This document shows positions 1 to 7,079 of a stretch of 31,200 nt of DNA, piece after piece. How positions within the stretch are numbered: position 1 is the stretch's first letter; the number at the start of each line of letters is the position of its first letter. Source of the DNA: JAKANM01 sp964356495 (lineage in GTDB: Bacteria > Patescibacteriota > Patescibacteriia > Magasanikbacterales > GWA2-37-8); contig CAYHHR010000008.1 of assembly GCA_964356495.1 (NCBI GenBank), positions 1 through 31,200 on the forward strand, read 5' to 3'. The notes beneath the pieces are model-generated. The model saw nothing but the letters and a program-made list of their open reading frames with translations. It made no database searches and was not told where the DNA came from. A program made the position numbers and the translations under genes.

Positions 1-38
1 TACCCCGAATCTGATATCTGATTTCAGAATTCCGATAT

Positions 39-55
39 GTCACGCTTAGCGTGAC
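39..55. repeat. short palindrome, ACGCTTAGCGT family
   Basis: GTCACGCT-T-AGCGTGAC is a perfect palindrome around one central base. Fifteen of its bases recur exactly at 8029-8043, and relatives (ACGCTGAGCGT, ACGCTCAGCGT, ACGCTTAACGT) occur at 80-111 and 8049-8065. It is a dispersed intergenic repeat of unknown role. Confidence 0.7.
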
Positions 56-79
56 GTAATCACTTTGCGAAGTTGTGGC

Positions 80-111
80 ACGCTGAGCGTCCCTCTAACG
101 ACGCTCAGCGT
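80..111. repeat. hairpin next to the tRNA 3' end
   Basis: The arms ACGCTGAGCGTC (80-91) and GACGCTCAGCGT (100-111) form a 12-bp stem with an 8-nt loop. It starts three bases beyond the 3' end of the minus-strand tRNA. It has no U-tract, so it may be a processing or 3'-protection hairpin rather than an intrinsic terminator. It belongs to the same short-palindrome family as 39-55. Confidence 0.6.
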
Positions 112-113
112 CG

Positions 114-185
114 TGCCGCGGGCCAGAATCGAACTGGCTACGCCTGCCTCTTCAGGGCAGCGCTCTACCAATGAGCTACCACGGC
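114..185 (-). tRNA. tRNA-Phe (anticodon GAA)
   Basis: The minus strand folds into a full 72-nt cloverleaf. The acceptor stem GCCGTGG pairs with CCGCGGC with one G-U pair. The D stem is GCTC/GAGC, the anticodon stem CTGCC/GGCAG, and the T stem GCCAG/CTGGC with loop TTCGATT. The 7-base anticodon loop CTGAAGA puts GAA at positions 34-36, which decodes Phe. The discriminator base is A and CCA is not encoded, since CGA follows. Confidence 0.96.
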
Positions 186-261
186 GTATTGCGAAAAATA
201 ACCTCTAAATGATAACAAATTTTTCAATGGAAGTCAATGATTGCTTTAAAATGGATGCTTT

Positions 262-290
262 TTGTGTTTAGACCGCGCCTATGTTATAAT
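262..290 (+). promoter_or_regulatory. promoter of hsp20-vanW
   Basis: TTGTGT (262-267) and TATAAT (285-290) are separated by exactly 17 bases. Transcription would begin near 297, 13 bases before the ATG at 310. The promoter covers the upstream TTG at 262 of the longer reading frame, so that TTG cannot be the start. Confidence 0.75.
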
Positions 291-309
291 ATTCACAAAT
301 CCTACTTCT

Positions 310-738
310 ATGTTTGGGCAAAATTCCAATAAAAATCAAGCAAATCCGGAGCAAATTTTTATTTCTTCAGTTCCGACCGAGTCGGAATTAGAGCTGACCA
401 GCGCCGAGACCGAGGGACAGCTTTCGGTAGACGTGCTCGAAACTGAAACCGAACTCGTGATAGTCGCCACCATGGCCGGCACCAAGCCGGAAGATATTGT
501 CTTGCACCTGCACAATGATTTTCTCACTATTCGCGGCCGTCGTTCGCCGCCGGTCGAGGGGCAAGCGCGTTACTTTTACGAGGAGTGCTATTGGGGTAAA
601 TTTTCCCGAACTATCGTTCTGCCGGTCGACGTGAGAGGGGAGCTCGCAAAATCCGAATATAAAAATGGTGTTTTAACCATCAGTCTTCCGAAAATTTCCG
701 TGCAAAAAACCATACCTATTTTAGTGGTTGAGGATTAA
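310..738 (+). CDS. Hsp20/alpha-crystallin small heat-shock protein
   Basis: This is a small heat-shock chaperone, an ATP-independent holdase that keeps unfolding proteins soluble in the cytoplasm. It has about 142 residues, a usual Hsp20 length. A polar N-terminal arm of about 45 residues rich in Ser, Thr and Glu precedes the alpha-crystallin domain, which opens near LSVDVLETE and ends with the family signature GVLTISLPK. The C-terminal tail KTIPILVVED contains an I-x-I/V-like anchor (IPI) of the kind used in oligomer assembly. The ATG at 310 is chosen because the promoter spans the longer frame's TTG start at 262. The leader is only about 13 nt and has no clear Shine-Dalgarno. The stop lies 6 bases before the VanW gene, so the two are probably co-transcribed as an envelope or stress unit. 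Confidence 0.93.
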   Translation: MFGQNSNKNQANPEQIFISSVPTESELELTSAETEGQLSVDVLETETELVIVATMAGTKPEDIVLHLHNDFLTIRGRRSPPVEGQARYFYEECYWGKFSRTIVLPVDVRGELAKSEYKNGVLTISLPKISVQKTIPILVVED

Positions 739-744
739 TTTTAC

Positions 745-2622
745 ATGAACGAAAAAATTGAACAAAAAATATCTCGAAAATTCGTTTTTATTTTTCCGAT
801 AACGTTGTTTTTGGTGTTTGGTTTTTTGGCGCTTGGCATCATGGCATACGGCGCGATTTATCAGGAACGGATTTACCCGGGAGTTAGAATTGGCGATTAT
901 AATATTGGCGGAATGTCGCGCTTCGAGCTAAAGGATTTGATTGAAAATTTAAATAACCGCTATGCCAAAGAGGGGATTGATATTAATCTCGAGAAAGATT
1001 CCGGTATCCAAAAGGTAAAATTAAATACCGTCGGGTTTGGGGAGAGCGCGGTCGAAATGGTGCGGCTCGACAGCGAAGCGCTCAGTCGCGCGGCATTACA
1101 AGTCGGCCGGGCGGGGGATACCTGGCAGCAGTTTTTCGGACCAATCGGTTATCGCTTCAATCCCGTTACCTTGTCTGTTCCGGTAGTGATGAATAAGTCC
1201 GTTTTAGTTGATAATTTGAAAAATCTGCTGGCGCCATTTGAGGATAAGGTTCAGGATGCGGCAATCAGCAATATTAGCGTAGGTGATCTCACCGCCGAGA
1301 TCGTTCCTGAAAAAAGCGGACAGATTTTTGATTATGATGAAGCGGTGGAAAAAATAAAAACTAATCTGGCGAAACTTTTTTTCGAACCGGTAATATTGAA
1401 ACCAAAATTATTTTCTCCGGCCATAAACGTCGAAGATGTCCGCGCCGTCCTTCCGTCGTTGTGGCCGATGCTAAGGTTTGGCTCGCTTAAAATCGTCGCT
1501 AGTCCCTCGCCGTCCACTTCCTTTCAATGGGATTTGTCGGCCAACGAGTTGGCTAATTTTATCGAGGTTCGTCGCGACGCTGACGATAAACTGGCGTTTT
1601 TTTTGAATCCGGAGAAGGTAAATAATTATTTAAAATTAAAAATTCTGCCGTCGGTTGAAGTATCGCCTGTAGACGCTAAATTTACTACCGAAAATAATAA
1701 GGTAAAGGATTTTCAGCCAAGCTCTGACGGGATCACTATTGATTTTGATATTACTTATGCCGCGCTTAATGATAATTTTAGGCTGCGAGGTCAACAGGAT
1801 ATCGCGACCGGGACGATGATGGTTGTATTAAAGAAAGTGTTGCCTAAAATTCAGATTTCCAACAGCAACGATCTCGGCATCGTAGAGCTAGTCGGATCCG
1901 GGACATCCACTTTCAAAGATAGTCATAATAATCGCATAAAAAATATTGCCAACGCCGTGGTTCGGCTCAATGGCACGCTCATCAAACCCGACGAGGTGTT
2001 TTCGGCGAACAGATATGCCGGTCCATTCACCGCAGAAAGCGGTTTTTTGCCAGAACAGATTATCAAAGGGAGAAAACTCAAAGAAGAGATCGGCGGCGGG
2101 ATGTGCCAAATCGGGACAACTTTATTTCGCATGGCAATGCAGACTGGGCTCCCTATCACCGAACGCCACAACCATTCGCTGGTGGTTCAGTATTATGCTG
2201 ATCCGGTCAATGGCAACCCCGGCACTGATGCCACTCTCTACGAACCAACTCTTGATTTGAAGTTTTTGAACGATACCGGTCATTATTTATTGTTGCTGAC
2301 GAATATTGATTATAAAAAACAGATGTTGACTTTCTCTCTGTGGGGGACGAAAGATGGCCGATCCGGTTCATATTCGCGCCCGTTGGTAAGCAAATGGATC
2401 CCGGCTCCGACCGAGGTCGAATATGTTCCTTTGGAAAAAAATGTTGATGCTGTCTACGGCGGGAGTCTCGCAAAATGTCAGCCTGCTTTCAAGGGCGCGG
2501 TCGCAAGCTTTACCTATAGCCGCATCACCATGTCCGGCGAAAAGATTGATAGAGTGTTTGATAGTTACTACCGGCCTTTGCCGAAAATTTGTCCCGCTAC
2601 CTCGACGCCTGTTTCCGAGTGA
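745..2622 (+). CDS. VanW family membrane-anchored protein with peptidoglycan-binding-like repeats
   Basis: This 625-residue protein is probably anchored in the membrane and acts at the cell wall. One hydrophobic segment (about residues 13-37, FVFIFPITLFLVFGFLAL) follows a basic N-terminus, so the bulk lies outside. The first part resembles the repeats that precede VanW in YoaR-like proteins, with IYPGVRIGDYNIGGMS just after the membrane segment. The VanW domain covers about residues 373-510 and shows the typical EVFSANRYAGPFTAESGF, EEIGGGMCQIGTTLFR and ERHNHSL motifs. VanW is named from vancomycin-resistance clusters, but its biochemical activity is unknown. Such proteins are frequent in CPR genomes. 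The family call is firm; a role in wall maintenance is inferred. It follows hsp20 by 6 bases and is closed by the hairpin terminator at 2643. Confidence 0.9.
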   Translation: MNEKIEQKISRKFVFIFPITLFLVFGFLALGIMAYGAIYQERIYPGVRIGDYNIGGMSRFELKDLIENLNNRYAKEGIDINLEKDSGIQKVKLNTVGFGESAVEMVRLDSEALSRAALQVGRAGDTWQQFFGPIGYRFNPVTLSVPVVMNKSVLVDNLKNLLAPFEDKVQDAAISNISVGDLTAEIVPEKSGQIFDYDEAVEKIKTNLAKLFFEPVILKPKLFSPAINVEDVRAVLPSLWPMLRFGSLKIVASPSPSTSFQWDLSANELANFIEVRRDADDKLAFFLNPEKVNNYLKLKILPSVEVSPVDAKFTTENNKVKDFQPSSDGITIDFDITYAALNDNFRLRGQQDIATGTMMVVLKKVLPKIQISNSNDLGIVELVGSGTSTFKDSHNNRIKNIANAVVRLNGTLIKPDEVFSANRYAGPFTAESGFLPEQIIKGRKLKEEIGGGMCQIGTTLFRMAMQTGLPITERHNHSLVVQYYADPVNGNPGTDATLYEPTLDLKFLNDTGHYLLLLTNIDYKKQMLTFSLWGTKDGRSGSYSRPLVSKWIPAPTEVEYVPLEKNVDAVYGGSLAKCQPAFKGAVASFTYSRITMSGEKIDRVFDSYYRPLPKICPATSTPVSE

Positions 2623-2639
2623 TTCATTCCATTAAAAAA

Positions 2640-2947
2640 AATCTCCCCCGACCGGTTAGGATCGGGGGAGTTTTGATTTTGATGGGGGTTGCCCCCCTAA
2701 ACCGCACCCAAGAAGATGTGTTGCTGGCAAGCGCGAGCCGAAGCCGGCGCTAACAACGACACATCTCCATGCTTGTCGTGGATACGGGAAACTGTTGAAA
2801 AATCTTCTCAACAACTTCCCATATTCAGCGTTACGAGTCAGAGATGAAGTCTTACAACCTATTCTTGTCAGCTGATGTATTACTAGAGCTACCAGAGGTA
2901 AGATTGTGTTATAACTTGTCATCCCATAAAGGTCTAACAGGTTATAA
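2640..2947 (-). ncRNA. candidate structured non-coding RNA, family unknown
   Basis: This stretch of about 300 nt reads as an independent minus-strand transcript, with a promoter at 2954-2982 and the terminator at 2643-2676. In 5'-3' order it can form several strong local helices. The first is a GTTATAAC...GTTATAAC hairpin of about 14 bp with one mismatch. Next is CTTAC/GTAAG. Then comes ATATGGGAA with TTCCCGTAT, enclosing TGTTGA/TCAACA. After that GATGTGT/ACACATC encloses AGCGC...GCGCT closed by a TTCG loop. A GGGGG-CAA-CCCCC hairpin lies just before the terminator. I do not find the hallmark sequences of RNase P RNA, tmRNA, SRP RNA or 6S RNA. A 108-codon open frame crosses the region but runs through the terminator hairpin and resembles no protein I know. 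Confidence 0.6.
2643..2676. terminator. bidirectional intrinsic terminator
   Basis: CTCCCCCGA and TCGGGGGAG form a G+C-rich stem followed by TTTTGATTTT on the plus strand and, on the minus strand, by a run of T after GGGGGAGA. It ends the hsp20-vanW transcript from one side and the minus-strand structured RNA from the other. Confidence 0.85.
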
Positions 2948-2953
2948 CTCCTA

Positions 2954-2982
2954 AGCTTATCATAAAACGAACCATGTGTCAA
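2954..2982 (-). promoter_or_regulatory. promoter of the structured RNA
   Basis: On the minus strand TTGACA (2977-2982) is followed after 17 bases by TAAGCT (2954-2959). GATAAG two bases upstream is an alternative -10 with 15-base spacing. The -35 is perfect and the -10 is weak. Confidence 0.55.
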
Positions 2983-3020
2983 GGGGATAACTGTGGATTA
3001 GTCTTATTTTGGCTTACCTT

Positions 3021-3050
3021 AAACAAAAAACCGACCATTTTTGGCTGGTT
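3021..3050 (-). terminator. terminator of the clpP operon
   Basis: On the minus strand AACCAGCCA pairs with TGGTCGGTT around a 4-base loop, with one G-U pair and one mismatch, followed by TTTTTTGTTT. It lies downstream of clpP on the same strand. Confidence 0.7.
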
Positions 3051-3055
3051 TGGTT

Positions 3056-3176
3056 CCTCCCCCTTTCCAAGGGGGAGTTAGAGGGGGTTTGCCGTCCCTT
3101 GAGCAAACGTGACATTGTCTCGAGTCGCAAGGGACGGCAAACCCCTCCTCGCCTCCCCTTGGAAAGGGGAGGGGGC
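3056..3176. repeat. 121-bp C/G-tract inverted repeat (MITE-like palindrome)
   Basis: The two arms are imperfect mirror images: CCTCCCCCTTTCCAAGGGGG... at the left, and ...CCCCTTGGAAAGGGGAGG at the right. They continue inward to TTTGCCGTCCCTTG, which matches CAAGGGACGGCAAA exactly. The centre is about 26 bases. It sits between the clpP stop and its terminator. Related tracts occur at 7980-8000, 11630-11662 and 14484-14584, so this is a dispersed family. No coding capacity is evident. Confidence 0.75.
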
Positions 3177-3190
3177 GAAATGAGAATAAA

Positions 3191-3787
3191 TTACTTCCCT
3201 TTTTCGATCACCTTATCAATCAGGCCGTATTTCATCGCATCGAAAGCCGGGAGGAAATAATCGCGGTCAGTGTCTTTTTCGATAGTTTTTAGGTCCTTGC
3301 CGGTCGAGTCGGAGAGGATTTTATTCAGTCTGTCTTTTAGTTTCAAGATCCGTTCCGCTCTAATTTTTATGTCGCTGGCCTGGCCCTCCATACCGCCCAT
3401 CACTTGGTGGATCATAATTTCGGAATTAGGCAGTGCCCAGCGTTTGCCCTTAGCGCCAGCGGCAAGCAGGACTGCGGCCATACTGGCGGCAAGTCCAACG
3501 CAGATTGTGTTCACATCCGGCTGGATATATTGCATAGTGTCGAAGATGGCCATGCCAGCCGTGACAGAACCGCCCGGCGAATTTATGTAGAGCTTGATAT
3601 CTTTGGTCGAACTTTGATTGGCGAGGAAAAGCAACTGAGCGATGACAACATTGGCGACGCCGTCATCGATTTCACTGCCGAGGAAGATTATCCGATCCTG
3701 CAGGAGGCGGGAATAGATATCATAGGCTCTCTCACCCATGCTGGATTTTTCGATGACAGTCGGAATTAGATATTGGGATTTTGGCAT
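3191..3787 (-). CDS. clpP: ATP-dependent Clp protease proteolytic subunit ClpP
   Basis: This is the serine peptidase chamber subunit that degrades unfolded or tagged proteins in the cytoplasm together with a Clp ATPase (ClpX or ClpA/C). No such ATPase gene is in the window. It has 198 residues, the usual length. The catalytic triad is visible: Ser102 in GLAASMAA, His127 in MIHQ and Asp176 in DTDRDYFL. The handle motif YINSPGGSVTAGMAI and the C-terminal AMKYGLIDKVI are also present. The N-terminus YLIPTVIEKSSMGERAYDIYSRLL is standard and supports the start at 3787. It is the last gene of a minus-strand operon, 9 bases after the hydrolase gene, and a palindrome and terminator follow it. Confidence 0.97.
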   Translation of the reverse strand: MPKSQYLIPTVIEKSSMGERAYDIYSRLLQDRIIFLGSEIDDGVANVVIAQLLFLANQSSTKDIKLYINSPGGSVTAGMAIFDTMQYIQPDVNTICVGLAASMAAVLLAAGAKGKRWALPNSEIMIHQVMGGMEGQASDIKIRAERILKLKDRLNKILSDSTGKDLKTIEKDTDRDYFLPAFDAMKYGLIDKVIEKGK

Positions 3788-3796
3788 ATTTCAAGT

Positions 3797-4726
3797 TTAC
3801 CCGCCTGAGCGGGTTCCCGTGTGCGGGACAAATAAATTTAAACAATAACTTTGGCCGTTTGGCAGGATATGCGTTCGGTTGGAGAGGCCGTCCCGTTCCG
3901 CGCGATCTTTGAAAAGTTGGGCCGGCTCGTCCATACGCTCAAGTGTGAGTCTGAAACTTCCCCAATGTATCGGTATGCAATGTTCGCTTTTTAAATCGCT
4001 GAACGCGTCGAGGGCTTCAAGTGGATTCATGTGGTGCAGGCCCATCCCAATCGGCTTGTAGGCGCTGATTGGGAGCAGAGCAATATCGATCCGATGGTTC
4101 CGGCCGATGGTTTTGAAATGCGGTCCATAGGCGGTATCGCCGCCAAAGAAAATCGTCCGTCCGTTCCTCTCAAGTGTGTAGCAATTGTAGCCCCGATGTT
4201 TACGTTCCCAGGGGACTCGCTTGCCCCAGTGTTCCGGTCGATAGGAGGTGACTGTCAGTTCATCATTTTTCATGCTTTCGCCCCAGTGTAGTTCGGTCGT
4301 TTTTCTAAATGGCATTTTATCTACCAGATCAGAACATTCCTTAGGAATGATGATCGCTTTAGTTTTGTCGACGAGCATACGCAGGGTGCGGAGATCAAAG
4401 TGATCAAGATGCGCGTGTGAAATTAAAATATAATCAATCGGCGGAAGCTCCTCGGCGTTGTACCCGTGCACGATTCGGCGTTTTGGTATCGGGAGCGACA
4501 TCACGAGGACCGGATCGGTGAGAATCGTAATGCCGAAAAAATTAATGAGAACAGTCGCGTGTCCCACCATCCAAATGCGGATTTCGTTTGGATTGATTAC
4601 GATCGGCTCACTAGGTAAATGTTGAACGCGACGAAATATATCGGTTAGCGTCTTCGCGAGCATGATAAGACTATAGGTCGGAATCAGCATCGCCTTTTTG
4701 AGTTTTCGTTTGGTTCGTGGAGACAT
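3797..4726 (-). CDS. metallo-beta-lactamase-fold hydrolase, UlaG/NAPE-PLD-like
   Basis: This is a cytoplasmic metal-dependent hydrolase of 309 residues. The metal-binding signature HAHLDH (His104, His106, Asp108, His109) is complete. Further ligands are plausible at His166 (PEHWG), Asp197 (FGGDTAYG) and His254 (IHWGSF). The order of motifs and the HHMNP segment fit the NAPE-PLD/UlaG branch, whose members cleave phosphodiester or lactone bonds; the substrate here cannot be told. The N-terminus is basic with a mildly hydrophobic stretch. The last residues (PHTGTRSGG) are encoded by a palindromic repeat (ACCCGCCTGAGCGGGT), so the native C-terminus was probably altered by repeat insertion. It sits 15 bases after the membrane protein gene and 9 before clpP. 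Confidence 0.85.
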   Translation of the reverse strand: MSPRTKRKLKKAMLIPTYSLIMLAKTLTDIFRRVQHLPSEPIVINPNEIRIWMVGHATVLINFFGITILTDPVLVMSLPIPKRRIVHGYNAEELPPIDYILISHAHLDHFDLRTLRMLVDKTKAIIIPKECSDLVDKMPFRKTTELHWGESMKNDELTVTSYRPEHWGKRVPWERKHRGYNCYTLERNGRTIFFGGDTAYGPHFKTIGRNHRIDIALLPISAYKPIGMGLHHMNPLEALDAFSDLKSEHCIPIHWGSFRLTLERMDEPAQLFKDRAERDGLSNRTHILPNGQSYCLNLFVPHTGTRSGG

Positions 4727-4741
4727 AGTTTCGTCGGAGTT

Positions 4742-5287
4742 TTACGGTGTTCCGATAGGCGATTGCTGTTCAGATTGAAGGGGCGGCTGTGAAGCGGATT
4801 GGGATTGATTATTTTGATCACCAAGGACGATCGGGGCCACCTCGATAATTAAATTTAACTTTGGATTGTACATGAAGGCCTTGCGCGCTTTTGTATAAAT
4901 GAGGATTTTATCCCCAACGCTGGCGTTTGTAAAGAACGCCTGTTCCTTTTTCAATTTCTCAGGATCAGTCACGGTAGCCACGACTGGCGTCTCGCCTCGG
5001 GGCAGTATGATGAGTTTCGAGACTTTATTTACCAGTTCCGCCGTTGATTCCTGAGCCGCCTTTTGGAGGTCATTATTTTTTAGTTTGACGTTTTCACGAT
5101 AGTAATACGCAGTCGAGCCAAGAAATAGCATGGCGAGCAGGAATAAAATTAACAATCCGGCTTTGTTCGAGCGTGGCTTGGCTAACATTGGTTCAGACGT
5201 TTCGTCTAGTTCGGAAGTGACAGTCTCGTCTGACGAGTCCTCTAGGTCAAATTTATTTAGAGGCATTCTCCTGGTGATTGGCGTCAT
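4742..5287 (-). CDS. CPR-type conserved single-pass membrane protein
   Basis: This 181-residue protein has an acidic cytoplasmic N-terminus (about residues 14-35), a transmembrane helix at about residues 44-62 (GLLILFLLAMLFLGSTAYYY), a short charged stalk, and then a compact outer domain. That domain contains LPRGETPVVATVTDPEKL and SVGDKILIYTKARKAFMYNP, a pattern I recognise from many CPR proteins annotated only as hypothetical. A Gln/Ser/Pro-rich tail follows. The function is unknown. The start at 5287 lies two bases after the upstream stop; a second ATG at 5266 is possible. It belongs to the four-gene operon 5755-3191. Confidence 0.8.
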   Translation of the reverse strand: MTPITRRMPLNKFDLEDSSDETVTSELDETSEPMLAKPRSNKAGLLILFLLAMLFLGSTAYYYRENVKLKNNDLQKAAQESTAELVNKVSKLIILPRGETPVVATVTDPEKLKKEQAFFTNASVGDKILIYTKARKAFMYNPKLNLIIEVAPIVLGDQNNQSQSASQPPLQSEQQSPIGTP

Positions 5288-5289
5288 AT

Positions 5290-5755
5290 TTATATTGTTT
5301 GTTCAAGGTGATTTAATTGCTTGGTGTCTAATAAAGAATTGCGTTTCAGAGCGGAGACTAATTCGCGCTTAAATTTATTTTCATGCTCGATGTGTCTATT
5401 TATTCGTCCGCCAATTTCGGTCTTCACATCGTCAAGTTTATGGTCCAAATACTCTTTGGTAACCATTTCCGATTGTACTTTGGTGACTTTTTGCNNNNNN
5501 NNNNNNNNNNNNNNNNNNNNNNNNNNNNNNNNNNNNNNNNNNNNNNNNNNNNNNNNNNNNNNNNNNNNNNNNNNNNNNNNNNNNNNNNNNNNNNTTGAGT
5601 TCTGAAACATCCTGCTTGAGTTCTGAAACATCCTGCTTGAGTTCTGAAACATCCTGCTTGAGTTCTGAAAACTCCTCTTTACCCACGGCATTATCTTTAA
5701 TAAAAGAAACTACTTCAAAAATATCGTTTAGGGTTGGTTCTTTTTCTTTTGTCAT
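5290..5755 (-). CDS. coiled-coil protein with 7-residue repeats, interrupted by an assembly gap
   Basis: The start side (5755 down) encodes MTKEKEPTLNDIFEVV followed by tandem SELKQDV heptads. The end side (5494-5290) encodes a charged helical tail ending in LLDTKQLNHLEQTI. Between them lie exactly 100 N, so the two sides appear in different frames. The known bases (366, stop included) are a multiple of three, so a true gap that is a multiple of three restores one frame. The heptads predict a long coiled coil, with no signal peptide or membrane segment. Similar short coiled-coil proteins are common CPR hypotheticals. The function is unknown. It is the first gene of the operon leading to clpP. 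Confidence 0.7.
5595..5677. repeat. 21-bp tandem repeat at the scaffold gap
   Basis: Three exact 21-bp units and a fourth imperfect one (TTGAGTTCTGAAA...) run up to the N-block. Each encodes SELKQDV on the minus strand. The array probably continues into the gap and caused it. Confidence 0.9.
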
Positions 5756-5882
5756 ACTATTTCTTCTTTAAAATTTTAACAATTTTTGGTAATGTTATTT
5801 TAGCGCAGTCCTGGCAGAGCTGAAAATTGGTCCATAGAGTAAAGATTGAGTCTTTCTATTTTATCAGGTTTAAAAGGTAATG

Positions 5883-6026
5883 TCCATGAAATGACAAAAT
5901 CCAAATTTCCAATTTCCAATCAAGGTCAAATAACTAATGTCAAATATCAAATCACGTTTTGACATTTGTAATTTGGGTTTTGTTATTCATTTGACATTGG
6001 AAATTGGAAATTTGGCATTTCATATG
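5883..6026. repeat. 144-bp A/T-rich palindromic repeat
   Basis: The left arm (CATGAAATGACAAAAT, then CCAAATTTCCAATTTCCAAT, AAGGTCAAATAAC) mirrors the right arm (GTTATTCATTTGAC, ATTGGAAATTGGAAATTTGG, CATTTCATATG). The middle holds TGTCAAATATCAAAT and TTTGACATTTG. The element abuts the stop codon of the RhuM-Fic gene. Single-arm relatives occur at 12003-12062 and near 14876-14900. The rest of 5756-5882 shows no gene. Confidence 0.8.
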
Positions 6027-6989
6027 CTATTTTTTTAGCAATTGCAAAATCAATTTTATCATCCGTTCTTTATTTTTCGGATCGCTTTCAGCGACAAAAA
6101 GTGTAATGGCCGTAAGCGCTGGCGGAGTTATTTTTGAACGCTCAAATACACCGGCGCGATTCAAAAACCAGATAAAAGCGTACGCGCCGCTCCTTTTATT
6201 CCCGTCGACAAACGGATGATTTTTTACCATAAAATATAAAAGGTGCGCGGCTTTTTCTTCCACAGTTGGATACAACAGTTTGCCGCCAAACGATTGCATC
6301 ACATTGCCGACTATGCCGGATACATTTCCAACGTTTCGTTCCGCGCCAAACAAGTCGGTTGCCTCATTCTTTTTAAGAAGTTCAATTTTAAAATTAGCAA
6401 GCGCCGTCGAAAGCTGTTCGGAAGTCACTATAACTGTTTTTTTTGTAGATCCCTTGATGGCCAACGTATCTTTATCATAAGCCTCAAGCGATAGCCAGGT
6501 ATCGGCAAAAGCGGTTATGAGTTCCAAAACACTGGCATGGTCAATAGGCGCGCCTGCAGGCAAAAGATGTTTGATGTTTTCAATCGCTTTTTTAAATTCT
6601 GTGTAGTTGTTTTTGATAACTTTGGGATTGATTGTATATCCTTTGGTGATGTGTTGATGCAAAGTTTTTGTTGCCCATTGACGAAATTTGGTGGCGATTT
6701 TGGAGTTTACTCTATATCCAACAGAAATAATGGCATCGAGATTGTAGTATTCCATTTGATAAGTTTTCCCGTCAGCGGCAGTTGTTGCTTTTTTTGCAAC
6801 AACTGAAGTTCGATCCAACTCTCCTTCCTGAAAAATATTTTTTAGGTGTCGAGAGATAACAGACTTATCGCGTCCAAAAACCTCGGCGATTTGATTGAGT
6901 GTCGCCCAAATAGTTTCTTTGCCAAAATCGCCCCGAAGTTCTATTGCTCCGGTTTTGGCTTGATAAATGATGAGTTTATTTTTTTTCAT
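6027..6989 (-). CDS. RhuM-like protein fused to a Fic/Doc domain
   Basis: This 320-residue protein joins two modules. Residues 1-120 match the RhuM (virulence-protein) family, a presumed DNA-binding module, with TIWATLNQIAEVFGRDKSVISRHLKNIF and YYNLDAIISVGYRVNS. Residues about 150-320 form a Fic/Doc domain with the active-site loop HPFVDGNKRSGAY (His258 to Arg266). Fic/Doc enzymes transfer AMP or phosphate to target proteins, often as toxins. The loop has GNKRS rather than GNGRxxR, closer to the Doc type. The architecture suggests a self-contained regulator-toxin. It starts 6 bases downstream of the broken LamG tail and ends at an A/T-rich palindrome. Family calls are firm; the target and biological role are unknown. 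Confidence 0.88.
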   Translation of the reverse strand: MKKNKLIIYQAKTGAIELRGDFGKETIWATLNQIAEVFGRDKSVISRHLKNIFQEGELDRTSVVAKKATTAADGKTYQMEYYNLDAIISVGYRVNSKIATKFRQWATKTLHQHITKGYTINPKVIKNNYTEFKKAIENIKHLLPAGAPIDHASVLELITAFADTWLSLEAYDKDTLAIKGSTKKTVIVTSEQLSTALANFKIELLKKNEATDLFGAERNVGNVSGIVGNVMQSFGGKLLYPTVEEKAAHLLYFMVKNHPFVDGNKRSGAYAFIWFLNRAGVFERSKITPPALTAITLFVAESDPKNKERMIKLILQLLKK

Positions 6990-6995
6990 AGATTC

Positions 6996-7079
6996 CTACT
7001 TTCCCATCCTATACAACATCTGGATTTCAGATGCCGACAGCGCGCGGTTGTAGACGCGGACGTCGTCGATTATTCCATT
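6996..7079 (-). pseudogene. 3' remnant of a LamG-domain surface-protein gene
   Basis: On the minus strand an open stretch encodes GIIDDVRVYNRALSASEIQM and then LYRMGK before a stop at 6996-6998. This is the C-terminal signature of the LamG protein at 8056-10107. A 37-bp block (7033-7069) is identical to 8093-8129. The homology stops exactly where the AbiEii toxin gene ends (7080), so only the last ~28 codons survive, with no start. Confidence 0.8.

Noticed and set aside
1..113. Recoded UGA (glycine) genetic code as in some CPR groups
   Set aside because: This is a window-wide consideration: UGA acts as a normal stop at gene ends (7080-7082, 22081-22083) and core genes read cleanly with the standard code.
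262..309. TTG at 262 as the start of the Hsp20 protein
   Set aside because: A TTGTGT-17-TATAAT promoter covers this stretch; the ATG at 310 gives a normal Hsp20 N-terminus.
2656..2982. 108-codon minus-strand open frame as a protein gene
   Set aside because: It runs through the terminator hairpin, its composition is unlike the neighbouring proteins, and the region is better explained as a folded RNA.
3009..3260. Plus-strand frame through the C/G-tract palindrome
   Set aside because: It translates an inverted repeat and runs into the antisense of clpP.
5290..5691. Separate minus-strand protein beginning MPWVKRSF with QNSSRMF repeats
   Set aside because: It is the wrong frame of the 21-bp repeat, joined to the real C-terminal part only because the gap was set to 100 N.
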